DNA of 64,000 nucleotides from CAYMKL01 sp964390805. Its GTDB lineage: Bacteria > Chloroflexota > Anaerolineae > VGOG01. The stretch is from positions 31,334 to 95,333 of the forward strand of contig CAYMKL010000005.1 in assembly GCA_964390805.1 (NCBI GenBank), read 5' to 3'. The notes under the pieces are model-generated. The model searched no databases and was not told the origin of the DNA. It saw only the letters and a list, made by a program, of their open reading frames with translations. This document shows positions 1-8,543 of this stretch, piece by piece (within the stretch, counting starts at the first letter, position 1; every line of letters starts with the position of its first letter). Position numbers and translations under genes: made by a program.

Positions 1-1382
1 GCCGGAGACGCATGCAGAGGAACCTCATCCTGCGCCACAAGGTGGTCAAGTTCATCCGCGACTATCTGGATGAGCAGGGCTTTGTCGAGATTGAGACTCC
101 TATCCTCATCAAGAGTACCCCTGAGGGGGCGCGCGACTACGTGGTGCCCAGCCGCGTCCATCCGGGCAAGTTCTACGCCCTGCCCCAATCGCCTCAGCAG
201 ATCAAACAGCTCCTCATGGTGGCAGGCTTCGAGAAATACTTTCAAATGGCCCGCTGTTTCCGCGACGAAGACCTGCGGGCTGATCGGCAGACCGAGTTCA
301 CCCAACTGGACATCGAGATGTCCTTTGTGGACAGTGAGGACGTCTTGCAGCTCACGGAGGGCATGTTCACCGCTCTGGTAGACGCGCTGTCTGCCGAGAC
401 GGGAATGAGCATCGTGTGCAAGCCCTTCCCCCGGCTTTCGTATCAAGAGGCCATGGAGCGCTACGGCAGCGACAAGCCCGACCTGCGCTTCGGCCTGCCT
501 CTGATCGCCCTCTCCGATGTGGTGGCCGAGAGCGGCTTTCGCGTTTTCCGCCAGGGAGTGGCCGAAGGGAAGCAGGTGAAAGCCCTCCGCGTCCCCGGTT
601 GCGCCGACTACAGCCGCCGCCAGTTGGACGAGCTGGGCGAGTTCGTCCGGAAGCGCGGTGCCAAGGGGCTGGTCTGGCTGATAGTTGAAGCAGGTCTGTC
701 GGTGCGCTCGCCTGTTGCCAAGTTCCTGTCTCAAGCGGAGGTCGAGGGCATCCTCGCTCGGACAGAGGCGGAGGCGGGTGATTTGATCCTCATCGTGGCC
801 GACGAGCCCAAAGTGGTGGCCGAGGCCCTGGGAGGCCTACGGCTGGAGATGGGCCAGCGGCTGGGCCTGCGGGATGATGGCCTGCTGGCCTTTGCCTGGG
901 TGCTGGACTTCCCACTATTGGAGTGGAACGAGGAGGAGGCGCGCTGGAGCGCCATGCATCATCCCTTCACCTCAGCCCTGGATGAAGACCTGCCTTTACT
1001 GGAGACCGAGCCGGGCAGGGTGCGGGCCAAAGCCTATGACGTGGTCTGCAACGGCTGGGAGATCGGCGGCGGTAGCATCCGAATCCACCGCCGTGATATG
1101 CAGGAAAGGATGTTCCGCGCCTTGGGGCTTTCCACTGAAAATGTGCAGACCGAGTTCGGCCATCTCCTGGAGGCCTTCGAGTATGGGGCTCCGCCTCATG
1201 GCGGCATTGCTCCGGGCATAGATCGCCTGGTGATGCTCCTGGCTGGTGAGCACAACATCCGCGAGGTGATGGCCTTCCCTAAAACACAGCGAGCTGAGGA
1301 TCTTACCTTTGGTGCTCCATCCTCCATATCAGAGCGACAGTGGGTGGAGCTGCACTTGCGATTGGCGGACGATAAACCTTAA
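1..1382 (+). CDS. aspS: Aspartyl-tRNA synthetase, 5' partial
   Basis: Class II synthetase that charges tRNA-Asp (or Asp and Asn) in the cytoplasm. The open frame runs in from the left edge, so the N-terminal OB-fold anticodon-binding domain and true start lie outside the window; the first visible Met at 12 is internal (context MQRNLILRHK, start of the catalytic core). Motif 2 reads FRDEDLRADRQTEFTQLD, and motif 3 reads GIAPGIDRLVMLLAGE near the C-terminus. The segment between them (about residues 165-290 of the visible protein) is the bacterial GAD insertion, so this is the bacterial type. Family assignment is secure; discriminating or non-discriminating type cannot be told from this part. 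Confidence 0.96.
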   Translation, partial: RRRMQRNLILRHKVVKFIRDYLDEQGFVEIETPILIKSTPEGARDYVVPSRVHPGKFYALPQSPQQIKQLLMVAGFEKYFQMARCFRDEDLRADRQTEFTQLDIEMSFVDSEDVLQLTEGMFTALVDALSAETGMSIVCKPFPRLSYQEAMERYGSDKPDLRFGLPLIALSDVVAESGFRVFRQGVAEGKQVKALRVPGCADYSRRQLDELGEFVRKRGAKGLVWLIVEAGLSVRSPVAKFLSQAEVEGILARTEAEAGDLILIVADEPKVVAEALGGLRLEMGQRLGLRDDGLLAFAWVLDFPLLEWNEEEARWSAMHHPFTSALDEDLPLLETEPGRVRAKAYDVVCNGWEIGGGSIRIHRRDMQERMFRALGLSTENVQTEFGHLLEAFEYGAPPHGGIAPGIDRLVMLLAGEHNIREVMAFPKTQRAEDLTFGAPSSISERQWVELHLRLADDKP

Positions 1383-1479
1383 AATTTTAAGAAATGGCTC
1401 TTGGTCGCCTAAGAACGGCTGGTTTGAACTTGCCTTTTTTGGGGTTTTGTGGTAAGATACTGTCTGTTGGTATATACCC

Positions 1480-1691
1480 TGCTGTGTTCGTGATGCGTAG
1501 CGAGAGTTTTGAGCCAACACTTAAAATAACGGGAATTGGAGCTCTGGAGGGGATGCGTTAGCCAGAATAGGTGAGGCAGAACTGACAGGTAGATTCCCAC
1601 CTGCGAAAGCAGGTTCAAAACACTGGTACCACACGGCATAGCGGGGATACTTGAAAAGCAGCCACCAGGGTCTACCTGGTGGTGCTTTTTG
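1480..1691 (+). promoter_or_regulatory. Structured leader ending in an intrinsic terminator, class unassigned
   Basis: The 330-base gap after aspS holds no convincing gene. Its second half looks like a structured 5' leader for the MBL-fold gene at 1716. It has a GNRA-capped hairpin CCTGC-GAAA-GCAGG near 1600, then CACTGGTACCACACGG (1621-1636), then a strong terminator. TGGTACC resembles the core of the T-box antiterminator, but the rest of that consensus and a clear stem I are not seen, so a degenerate T-box is only one option. Confidence 0.4.
1657..1691 (+). terminator. Rho-independent terminator / attenuator
   Basis: Stem of CCACCAGG with CCTGGTGG, extended by AGCA/TGCT, loop GTCTA, followed at once by a T run. 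It lies 24 bases upstream of the next start codon, which fits an attenuator in a leader rather than only the end of aspS. Confidence 0.75.
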
Positions 1692-1715
1692 TATGAGCAG
1701 TAGGAGGCATACATC

Positions 1716-2549
1716 ATGCTGAAAGAGCGAGTTGCCGATGACATCTACGTCTTCACCAGCGAACTCTATGTTAAAGTAATGGCTGGGGCCATATTCACCT
1801 CGCAGGGGGTAGTCGTTATTGATACCTTGCTCTTTCCTCAGGAAACAATCGAGTTCATGGACCTGGTGCGGCGAAAGAGCAAGAGCAAGGTGCTCTATGT
1901 GATCAACACCCATTCCCACTCCGATCACGTTTACGGCAATTATCTATTTGAGGGGAGCGAGGTGATTGCCCACGAGCTCTGCCGCCAAGCACTGCAGAAG
2001 CACGGTGAGGAAAGCTTGAATGAAGCCAAGGAGCAAATCCCCGAGCTGGCCGAGGTGGAACTGCGTCTACCCTCCATCACCTTCACCAAGGGGTTGACCC
2101 TTCGACTGGGCAATAAGACTCTGCGGTTGATGCACACGCCGGGCAACACGCCCGATTCGATGGTGGTCTACGTGAGAGAGGACAAGGTGCTTTTCGCTGG
2201 CGATACGGTTATGCCTGTGCCCTACATCGTGGATGGCGATCGGCTGGAATTGATGGAATCTTTGCGAGCCATCGGAAAGTTGAGTGTGGATAACATTGTG
2301 CAGGGACACGGCGGCGTGATCCTGCGAGGCGAGGCCAAGACGACCCTGAAGAGCAGCATTGCCTACTTGGATACCATCTATGAGTGTGTGCAGCAGGAGG
2401 TGGAGTCCGGAGCATCGAAGGATGATCTCAGGCGGATAGGTATCGAGAGCTGTGGAAAGTCTCGCATTCCCCTCGACGGCCTGGTGCAGGATTTGCACCA
2501 GGCCAACTTAGAGGTGCTCTATGATCAGTTAACTTCCGGTGAGAAGTGA
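1716..2549 (+). CDS. MBL-fold metallo-hydrolase
   Basis: A 277-residue metallo-beta-lactamase-fold hydrolase, probably cytoplasmic, as no signal peptide is seen. The zinc motif THSHSDH occupies residues 65-71 (H66, H68, D70, H71). Later ligands are likely H139 in MHTPGNTPDS, the Asp in LFAGDTVMP, and the His in VQGHGG. Length fits the single-domain glyoxalase II-like/hydrolase group; the substrate cannot be predicted. The start at 1716 has TAGGAGG about 10 bases upstream. The gene follows the leader and terminator at 1480-1691 and abuts the RNase H-like gene, so the two may be co-transcribed. Confidence 0.88.
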   Translation: MLKERVADDIYVFTSELYVKVMAGAIFTSQGVVVIDTLLFPQETIEFMDLVRRKSKSKVLYVINTHSHSDHVYGNYLFEGSEVIAHELCRQALQKHGEESLNEAKEQIPELAEVELRLPSITFTKGLTLRLGNKTLRLMHTPGNTPDSMVVYVREDKVLFAGDTVMPVPYIVDGDRLELMESLRAIGKLSVDNIVQGHGGVILRGEAKTTLKSSIAYLDTIYECVQQEVESGASKDDLRRIGIESCGKSRIPLDGLVQDLHQANLEVLYDQLTSGEK

Positions 2550-2559
2550 TAGGACAGCG

Positions 2560-3129
2560 ATGAAGGCCGTGGACGAGATTCTGGCAGCCGTTGTTGCCTT
2601 GAGCGAGGCGGAGAAGAGAGAGCTTTTTGAAGAGCTTTCCATCATGGAGGGATTCAAGAGGCCAGGCGGGGCGTCTGAAGCTCGCCAACCTACCTTAACC
2701 TTCGATGCGAGTCAGTTAGAGGGCCAGCCCGATTACGTCTTGGTCTTCGATGGGGGGAGCCTGGGCAATCCAGGCCCTGGCTATGGCAGTTATGCCTTGA
2801 TCAGGACTGGCGATGGCAAGAAACGGGTGGTGCGGCTCGAATTCAGTGGGGAGATGACCAGCAACGAGGCGGAGTACGACACGCTGATCGCTGGCCTGAG
2901 TGACCTGATTCAGACGCTAACGGAGGCGAACCGGAGCCCCTCGGAATTCTCCATCGAAGTAAGGGGCGATAGCAGCTTGGCTATCAATCAAGTGAGCGGA
3001 ATCTGGAAGGCTAGAGATGAGCGCATGAGGGCCCGACGCAACCAGGTTCGGGAGTTGTTGGGCCGCTTTGCCGCTTCGCGGTTAGTGCTTCAGCCCCGCC
3101 AGGAGAGCGTGAGAATATTGGGGCATTAA
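2560..3129 (+). CDS. Ribonuclease HI-like protein
   Basis: A 189-residue protein with an N-terminal helical segment (residues 1-45) and an RNase H fold. Active-site residues are visible: D64 in VFDGGSLGNPGPG, the Glu pair in TSNEAEYDTL (about 103-105) and D137 in EVRGDSSLAIN. It would cleave the RNA strand of RNA/DNA hybrids. The C-terminus ends in ESVRILGH and lacks the usual ADxLA segment that carries the fourth acidic residue, so this is either a divergent subfamily or a slightly shortened protein. A GTG at 2539 would overlap the MBL gene; ATG 2560 fits the conserved helix better, though its ribosome site is weak. Confidence 0.8.
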   Translation: MKAVDEILAAVVALSEAEKRELFEELSIMEGFKRPGGASEARQPTLTFDASQLEGQPDYVLVFDGGSLGNPGPGYGSYALIRTGDGKKRVVRLEFSGEMTSNEAEYDTLIAGLSDLIQTLTEANRSPSEFSIEVRGDSSLAINQVSGIWKARDERMRARRNQVRELLGRFAASRLVLQPRQESVRILGH

Positions 3130-3130
3130 T

Positions 3131-3160
3131 TTGACAAATCATCGTTTCTGTGTTATAGTC
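3131..3160 (+). promoter_or_regulatory. Sigma-70-type promoter for the T-box operon
   Basis: TTGACA at 3131-3136 and TATAGT 17 bases downstream give a near-consensus promoter. It sits directly before the T-box leader and after the stop of the RNase H-like gene. Confidence 0.75.
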
Positions 3161-3494
3161 TCTCGAAAGCGATGATGGAGACGAGTAGGTGAGGGGTATC
3201 GTTCAGAGAGTCCGGGATAGGTGGGAGCCGGATGCGGGAACCTCGCCGAAAATCCCTCCGGAGCTGTCAGCCGAAAGTGGTCGAATGGTCAGATCGTCGG
3301 GTGGGCAGCAAACCAATTGACCAGGGACCATCAGACCAATTGACCAACAGACTAATGAGTAGACCTGGCCGGGCTCGTCCTCCGTTACATGGACGGGGGT
3401 ATGAATTCGTACCTCACAGAGTGGGTGGCAACGCCAATTAGGGTGGTACCGCGGGAGTTTGGGCTCTCGTCCCTTAGGGATGAGGGCTTTTTGT
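3160..3494 (+). promoter_or_regulatory. T-box riboswitch, probably isoleucine-specific
   Basis: Leader that reads uncharged tRNA and controls the GNAT-alaX-ileS operon. The stem I start GACGAGTAGGTGAG (3180-3193), AGAGAG and GGTGGGAGCC are visible. The antiterminator T-box core AGGGTGGTACCGCGGG is near 3440-3456, followed by a terminator. The likely specifier is ATC (3252-3254) in the context CCGAAAATCCCTCCGGAGC, matching the ileS gene downstream. Between stem I and the T-box lies a repetitive stretch (about 3310-3356) made of copies of CCAATTGACCA, which looks like an inserted repeat. Identity as a T-box is secure; the specifier is inferred from the alignment pattern. Confidence 0.93.
3462..3494 (+). 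terminator. T-box terminator hairpin
   Basis: GC-rich stem with TCCC-TTA-GGGA at its tip, followed by TTTTTG. It is the off-state terminator of the T-box, about 20 bases before the GNAT start. Confidence 0.85.
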
Positions 3495-3513
3495 TTATAG
3501 TTATGGGGAGTCT

Positions 3514-4008
3514 ATGTCGCAGGTAGTCATTCGTCAGGCAACACGGAAAGATGTAGGTAGTATCTTGCCCCTCTGGACTGAGAATATGCAGTATCACGCC
3601 GCGCTGGATGGGCGGTTTCAGCCCGCACCTGATGGGGAGAAGCACTGGGCAGAAGTCCTCCGCGATTGGATTCGGGATGAGGATTGCTGCGTCCTGGTCG
3701 CTGATGCCGAAGGGCAATTGGTGGGCCACATCATTGGTATGATGCGCGAGAATCCGCCCGTGCTTCTACCGCCTACCTACGGCCTCGTCTCAGACATCTG
3801 TGTGGAACCGACTTGGCGCCAGCAGGGCATCGGCCGCCGCCTCTTCGAGGGCCTGAAGGATTGGTTTAGGGAGAAGGAACTTTCTACAGTACAGCTCAAT
3901 GTGGCCCACCGCAACCCCGTCTCTCAGGCCTTCTGGCGAGCGGTGGGATGCGAAGACTACATGGATCGCTTGTGGCTTGGGCTTCAGCTTGATGGAGGTG
4001 AATCGTGA
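3514..4008 (+). CDS. GNAT family N-acetyltransferase
   Basis: A 164-residue GCN5-type acetyltransferase. The acetyl-CoA loop is EPTWRQQGIGRRLFEG (the R/Q-x-x-G-x-G/A element), preceded by the beta-strand YGLVSDICV and followed by the typical NPVSQAFWRAVGCEDY end. Substrate unknown. It is the first gene of the T-box operon and its stop overlaps the GTG start of alaX (GTGA), so it is translated with a tRNA-editing protein and IleRS. A role in small-molecule or tRNA-linked detoxification is possible, but that is only context. Confidence 0.9.
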   Translation: MSQVVIRQATRKDVGSILPLWTENMQYHAALDGRFQPAPDGEKHWAEVLRDWIRDEDCCVLVADAEGQLVGHIIGMMRENPPVLLPPTYGLVSDICVEPTWRQQGIGRRLFEGLKDWFREKELSTVQLNVAHRNPVSQAFWRAVGCEDYMDRLWLGLQLDGGES

Positions 4009-4715
4009 CCGATCTGCTCTACCTGACCGATTGCTATCTGAAGGAGTTTGAAGCCACAGTGGTGACTATTGAGGGGCCCCGGATGGCCCTGGACCGCACG
4101 GCCTTCTATCCCAGCGGCGGAGGGCAGCCGGCCGATGGCGGCAGGGTGCTGTGGGATGACGGTGAGGCTCAGGTCGTCAAGGTCAAGAAGCAGGGCGACC
4201 TGGTGTGGCATAAACTGAGCGCCGAGCCGCCGCCCGCGGGCACGCTGGTCAGGGGGGGGCTGGACTGGGAGCACCGCTACAAGTTGATGCGCACTCACAC
4301 CGCGCTGCACATCCTCTGTGGCGTCATCTGGCGCGACTATGGAGCCCTGGTGACCGGAGGCAACATGAAGCCGTTAGCGGCCCGGATGGACTTCGAGCTG
4401 GAGCATATGAGCGTTGACTTCGCCGAGGAGGTGGAGGAAAAGATCAACGCCGAAGTGGCCGCGGCCCGACCGGTCAAAATCCACATCTTGCCCCGCGAGG
4501 AGGCCTTCCAAATCCCTGATCTCATCCGCACCAAGATCAACCTGTTGCCGGAGAGCATCCGGGAGGTGCGCGTCGTGGAGATCGAAGGTCTGGACATGCA
4601 GGCCGACGGCGGCACCCACGTGGCCAACACCGGCGAAGTGGGGACGATCCGCGTAGTGGGCCACGAGAGCAAGGGTCGTATCAACAAGCGGCTGCGGATT
4701 GCGTTGGGAGAGTGA
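4005..4715 (+). CDS. alaX: AlaX-type alanyl-tRNA editing protein
   Basis: A 236-residue free-standing homologue of the AlaRS editing domain that hydrolyses Ser- or Gly-tRNA-Ala. The first zinc motif, HTALH, lies about residue 98-102. The second is seen as ADGGTHVANTGEVG near residue 202, where the usual CxxxH Cys appears replaced, so zinc binding may rely on three ligands or on Asp. The N-terminal part (residues 1-90) is the glycine-rich barrel with DRTAFYPSGGGQPAD. GTG start at 4005, with GGAGGTG just upstream. It lies between GNAT and ileS under an Ile T-box. Confidence 0.92.
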   Translation: MTDLLYLTDCYLKEFEATVVTIEGPRMALDRTAFYPSGGGQPADGGRVLWDDGEAQVVKVKKQGDLVWHKLSAEPPPAGTLVRGGLDWEHRYKLMRTHTALHILCGVIWRDYGALVTGGNMKPLAARMDFELEHMSVDFAEEVEEKINAEVAAARPVKIHILPREEAFQIPDLIRTKINLLPESIREVRVVEIEGLDMQADGGTHVANTGEVGTIRVVGHESKGRINKRLRIALGE

Positions 4716-4731
4716 CAAAGGAGGAAAAATC

Positions 4732-7700
4732 ATGTTCAAAGAGGTACCTAGCAAAGTCAGCTTTCCCGAAATGGAGGAGGGCGTCCTCCGCTTCTGGAAA
4801 GAGAACAAAATCTTCGAGAAGAGCCTGGAGATTCGCCAGGATGCCCCTCGCTACGTTTTCTACGAAGGGCCTCCCACAGCCAATGGCCTGCCCGGCACTC
4901 ACCACGTCCTGGCCCGGGTCTTCAAAGACCTCTTCCCTCGTTACAAGACGATGCGTGGTCACTATGTATTGAGGAAGGGGGGCTGGGATACGCATGGCCT
5001 CCCCGTGGAGCTGGAGATCGAGAAGGAGCTGAACCTCAACAGCAAGCAGGCCATCGAGGACTATGGCGTAGCTGAGTTCAACGACAAGTGCCGGGAGAGT
5101 GTCTTCCGCTACGTCAGGGAGTGGGAGGAGTTGACTGACCGCATCGGCTTCTGGATTGACATGGATGATCCCTATATCACCCTGAAGAACGAGTACATCG
5201 AATCGGTTTGGTGGATTCTCAAGCAGTTGTGGGACAAAGACCTTATCTACCAGGGCTACCGAGTTGTGCCCTATTGCGCTCGTTGTGGCACACCCCTATC
5301 GGATCACGAGGTGGCTCTAGGTTACGACGAGGCTGAAGACCCATCCATCTACGTCAAGTTCCCTCTGCGGGATGAGCCTGGCACTTACTTTTTGGTTTGG
5401 ACCACCACGCCCTGGACGCTGCCTGGTAACGTAGCCTTAGCCGTCCATCCCAAGATCGAGTATGTCACTATCGAACTGGAAAGAGAGGGCGAGAAGGAGC
5501 GCTTGATCCTGGCCAAAGATCTGTTGGACGAAGTGCTGGATGGCCCTTACGAGGTTGTGCGAACCGTCTCAGGTAAGGAGCTGTTGGGCACGCACTATCA
5601 GCCCCTGTTCACCTTCTTGCCGGTGGAGAAGGATTATTGCTACGTGGTTCCTGGCGACTTCGTGACCACCAAGGACGGCACGGGCATGGTGCACATCGCG
5701 CCCGCCTTCGGTGCGGAGGACCTGGAGGTCGGCCAGGAGTACGACCTGCCCATGCTGCATACCGTTGACCTGCGCGGCGCTTTCATTGACGAAGTCACCC
5801 CCTGGCGGGGACTCTTCGTCAAAGACGCCGACCCGCTGATCATCGAGGACTTGCAGGGGCGTGGGCTGATGTACAAGGTGGGGACCTACCGCCACGTCTA
5901 CCCCTTCTGCTGGCGTTGCAAGATGCCTCTGTTATACTATGCCAAGGCTACCTGGTACATCGAAACCACCCGCTACAGGGATGAGTTGGTGAATCTCAAT
6001 CGTCAGATCAACTGGTACCCGGAGCACATCCGCGATGGCCGCTTCGGCAACTGGCTGGAAAACAACGTGGACTGGGCGCTGGGCCGCGAGCGCTATTGGG
6101 GAACGCCCTTGCCTGTCTGGGTTTGCGAGGAATGTGGAAGGCAAGAGTGCATCGGCAGCGTGGAGGAATTGAAGTCCAGAGTCCAAAGTCCAGATTCTCA
6201 GATTGGATATTGGATATTTGATATTGGGCATTTGGATCTCCACCGTCCTTACATTGACGCTGTTGCCTACCGCTGTCCGGACTGCGAGGGCAGCATGAGG
6301 CGCGTGCCTGAGGTGATAGATGCCTGGTTCGACTCAGGGTCTATGCCTGTGGCCCAGTGGCACTACCCCTTCGCCAATCAGGAGATGTTCGAGGAGCAGT
6401 CCCCGGCCGATTTCATCTGCGAGGCGGTGGATCAGACCAGAGGGTGGTTCTATAGTCTGCACGCCATCTCCACTCTACTGTTCAACAAGCCTTGCTATGA
6501 AAACTGTGTCTGTTTGGGTCTGATCCTGGACGCCGAGGGTGAGAAGATGTCCAAGTCCAGAGGTAATGTGGTGGATCCGTGGACGGTCATCAATGCACAC
6601 GGCGCCGATGCCCTGCGCTGGTACCTGTACACCGCCACTCCGCCAGGTAACGACCGCCGCTTCTCCGTCGAGTTGGTGGGCGACGTGATCCGGACCTTCA
6701 TGCTGACCTTGTGGAACGTGTACTCCTTCTTCGTGACCTACGCCAATCTGGATTTTGGAGATTCGAGGTTGGAGACTGACAGTCCACTATCCAACTTCCA
6801 ACTTCTAACATCCAACATCCAACTTCAAACTTCCAGCTTCCAGCCTCTCGACCGCTGGATCCTTTCCGAACTGCACCTGCTCATCCAGCGGGTAACAGCC
6901 GCCCTGGATAACTACGACGTAACGGGAGCCGCGCGACCCTTCCAGCGCTTCGTTGAAGACCTCTCCAACTGGTACGTGCGTCGCAGCCGTCGTCGCTTCT
7001 GGAAGGGCGAGGAGGACGAGGACAAGGCGGCCGCTTACTCCACCCTCTACGAGTGCCTGACCACCCTGGCCAGGTTGCTGGCTCCGTTCATGCCCTTCAT
7101 CGCCGAGGAGATGTACCAGAACCTGGTGAGGAGCGTTGACGCGACAGCGCCGGAAAGCATCCACCACTGCGACTACCCCCAGGCCGACGAGGCTCTCATA
7201 GATGAGCAGTTGGCGGAGGATACGCGGCTGGTGATGCGTCTGGTCAGCCTGGGGCATGGAGCCCGCAACCGAGTAGGCATCAAGCTGCGCCAGCCTCTGG
7301 CTCAGGCCCTGTTCAAAGTGCGGAGCGAAAGCGAGGCCGAGTCCCTGTTCCGCCTGACCGATCAGGTGTTGGATGAGCTAAACGTTAAAGAGCTGATCAT
7401 CTTGGAGGACGTCGGCCAGGTGGTTGACTACCACGTGAGCCCCGTGTCGCGTCTCTTGGGCAGCAAGTACGGCGCCCTCTTCCCCAAAATCCGCGCAGCT
7501 CTGGTCGAGTTGGATCAGGCTGAGCTGGCTCGGCGCGTACAGGCTGGCGAGAGCGTCGCTGTGGACATCGTGGGGCAGACCGTGAACCTTCTGCCTGAGG
7601 AGTTGGAGGTGCGAACCGAGGCCCAGGAGGGCTACGCCGTAGCTGAGGAGGCCGGCTACCTGGCCGCCGTCAGCACTGCCCTTGACAAGGGGCTGATCCG

Positions 7701-7983
7701 AGAGGGCCTGGCCCGGGAGCTGGTGCGACGCATCCAGACCATGCGCAAAGAGGCCGGCTTCCGCATCGAAGATCGCATTACCACCTACTACCAGGCTGGC
7801 CCGACCCTGCGGGAGGTGCTGGAGGCCCTCAGCCAGTACATCGAGGGCGAGACCCTCTCCACAGAGTTGATCGAAGGTGATTTGCCAGCCTCGATGGGCG
7901 AAGGTCTCCCGACCGAGCCTCATGTCCAGACCTTCAAGATCGAGGGTGAGGAGATCACCCTGGGCCTGGTGCTGAGGGAATAA
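4732..7983 (+). CDS. ileS: Isoleucyl-tRNA synthetase, type 2
   Basis: Class I synthetase of 1083 residues. The HIGH-like element is GPPTANGLPGTHH (about residues 48-60), typical of the eukaryal/archaeal-like type 2 enzymes, and KMSKS is exact at 605-609. The CP1 editing domain, zinc-binding cysteines (CARCG, CEECG, CPDCEG) and a long C-terminal anticodon-binding region are all present. ATG 4732 is chosen because AAAGGAGG lies 7 bases upstream. Oddities: two stretches are translated from heptamer repeat DNA, at 6174-6236 (about residues 482-502) and 6758-6843 (about residues 676-704, rich in SNIQL-type residues). Both fall in loops and keep the frame. Type 2 IleRS is often linked to mupirocin resistance. 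Confidence 0.97.
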   Translation: MFKEVPSKVSFPEMEEGVLRFWKENKIFEKSLEIRQDAPRYVFYEGPPTANGLPGTHHVLARVFKDLFPRYKTMRGHYVLRKGGWDTHGLPVELEIEKELNLNSKQAIEDYGVAEFNDKCRESVFRYVREWEELTDRIGFWIDMDDPYITLKNEYIESVWWILKQLWDKDLIYQGYRVVPYCARCGTPLSDHEVALGYDEAEDPSIYVKFPLRDEPGTYFLVWTTTPWTLPGNVALAVHPKIEYVTIELEREGEKERLILAKDLLDEVLDGPYEVVRTVSGKELLGTHYQPLFTFLPVEKDYCYVVPGDFVTTKDGTGMVHIAPAFGAEDLEVGQEYDLPMLHTVDLRGAFIDEVTPWRGLFVKDADPLIIEDLQGRGLMYKVGTYRHVYPFCWRCKMPLLYYAKATWYIETTRYRDELVNLNRQINWYPEHIRDGRFGNWLENNVDWALGRERYWGTPLPVWVCEECGRQECIGSVEELKSRVQSPDSQIGYWIFDIGHLDLHRPYIDAVAYRCPDCEGSMRRVPEVIDAWFDSGSMPVAQWHYPFANQEMFEEQSPADFICEAVDQTRGWFYSLHAISTLLFNKPCYENCVCLGLILDAEGEKMSKSRGNVVDPWTVINAHGADALRWYLYTATPPGNDRRFSVELVGDVIRTFMLTLWNVYSFFVTYANLDFGDSRLETDSPLSNFQLLTSNIQLQTSSFQPLDRWILSELHLLIQRVTAALDNYDVTGAARPFQRFVEDLSNWYVRRSRRRFWKGEEDEDKAAAYSTLYECLTTLARLLAPFMPFIAEEMYQNLVRSVDATAPESIHHCDYPQADEALIDEQLAEDTRLVMRLVSLGHGARNRVGIKLRQPLAQALFKVRSESEAESLFRLTDQVLDELNVKELIILEDVGQVVDYHVSPVSRLLGSKYGALFPKIRAALVELDQAELARRVQAGESVAVDIVGQTVNLLPEELEVRTEAQEGYAVAEEAGYLAAVSTALDKGLIREGLARELVRRIQTMRKEAGFRIEDRITTYYQAGPTLREVLEALSQYIEGETLSTELIEGDLPASMGEGLPTEPHVQTFKIEGEEITLGLVLRE
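6174..6236 (+). repeat. Heptamer repeat inside ileS (copy 1)
   Basis: AGTCCA/GATTGGA-type 7-base units inserted in frame between the CEECG region and LHRPYIDAV. The encoded residues are unlike the flanking conserved sequence. Confidence 0.75.
6758..6843 (+). repeat. Heptamer repeat inside ileS (copy 2)
   Basis: A run of TCCAACT/TCCAACA-type units in frame, placed between the catalytic core and the LDRWILSEL start of the anticodon-binding domain. Confidence 0.8.
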
Positions 7984-7989
7984 GAGTAA

Positions 7990-8022
7990 GGTGCCCGGCA
8001 CTTTTTTCAAGTGCCGGGCACC
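7990..8022. repeat. Perfect inverted repeat after ileS, possible terminator
   Basis: GGTGCCCGGCACTT and its exact complement separated by five bases. It lies 7 bases after the ileS stop and could end transcription, but no T run follows, so a REP-like element is as likely. Confidence 0.6.
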
Positions 8023-8188
8023 TCAACTACAGAATGGATTTGCCTTTTTAGCGACAATCGAGTAGAATAGATTCCCAGTCAGCCTGATAGTGAACTGGGA
8101 GGAGGTTGTCCATCTTGCTCTAGCACCCGTCTCGGGTGCGTACAGAGCGAGGCTTTTCGATAACCTTTGAACTAGGGAGGAGGTTGTG
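8023..8188 (+). promoter_or_regulatory. Leader of the DksA/TraR-like gene with duplicated ribosome-site motif
   Basis: GGGAGGAGGTTGT occurs at about 8096-8108 and again at 8175-8187, with a GCACCCG-tct-CGGGTGC hairpin between. Only the second copy is followed by a start codon. The first may be a remnant of a duplication or part of a structure that regulates translation. Confidence 0.4.
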
Positions 8189-8530
8189 ATGGGTAGGGCT
8201 GATGCATCGTTCAGAGAACGGCTCGAAGAGGAGCGCGGACGCCTGACAAAGGATCTGGAGCGGTTGGGGGTGACGGAGCAGGATAACCCTGGCTACAGCA
8301 CCCACATCGCCGATGACGCTACCGAGGTTTTGGAAAACAGTCAGAACCACGCCTTGCGTCGAAATCTGCAGCGTCTCCTGGTCCAAGCGAACGATGCTCT
8401 GGTGAAATTTGATAGAGGCACCTATGGGTTGTGCGAGGACTGCGGCGGTAAGATAGATCGTGCTCGTTTGAAGGCTCTTCCTTCCGCTGCCCTATGCATC
8501 CAGTGCCAGAAGCAGCGCGAGAGGTCATAG
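8189..8530 (+). CDS. TraR/DksA family C4-type zinc finger protein
   Basis: A 113-residue protein with an N-terminal helical hairpin and a C-terminal C4 zinc finger, CEDCGGKI...CIQCQ (about residues 81-104). Family members bind the RNA polymerase secondary channel or act as general stress/sporulation regulators; the exact role is unknown here. ATG 8189 follows GGGAGGAGGTTGTG closely. It is followed by lspA, with only a few bases between. Confidence 0.92.
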   Translation: MGRADASFRERLEEERGRLTKDLERLGVTEQDNPGYSTHIADDATEVLENSQNHALRRNLQRLLVQANDALVKFDRGTYGLCEDCGGKIDRARLKALPSAALCIQCQKQRERS

Positions 8531-8543
8531 AGGAGTTTGCCTT

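Noticed and set aside
7990..8022. Firm call of an ileS terminator
   Set aside because: The perfect stem lacks a T run on the outside, so it was kept only as an inverted repeat.
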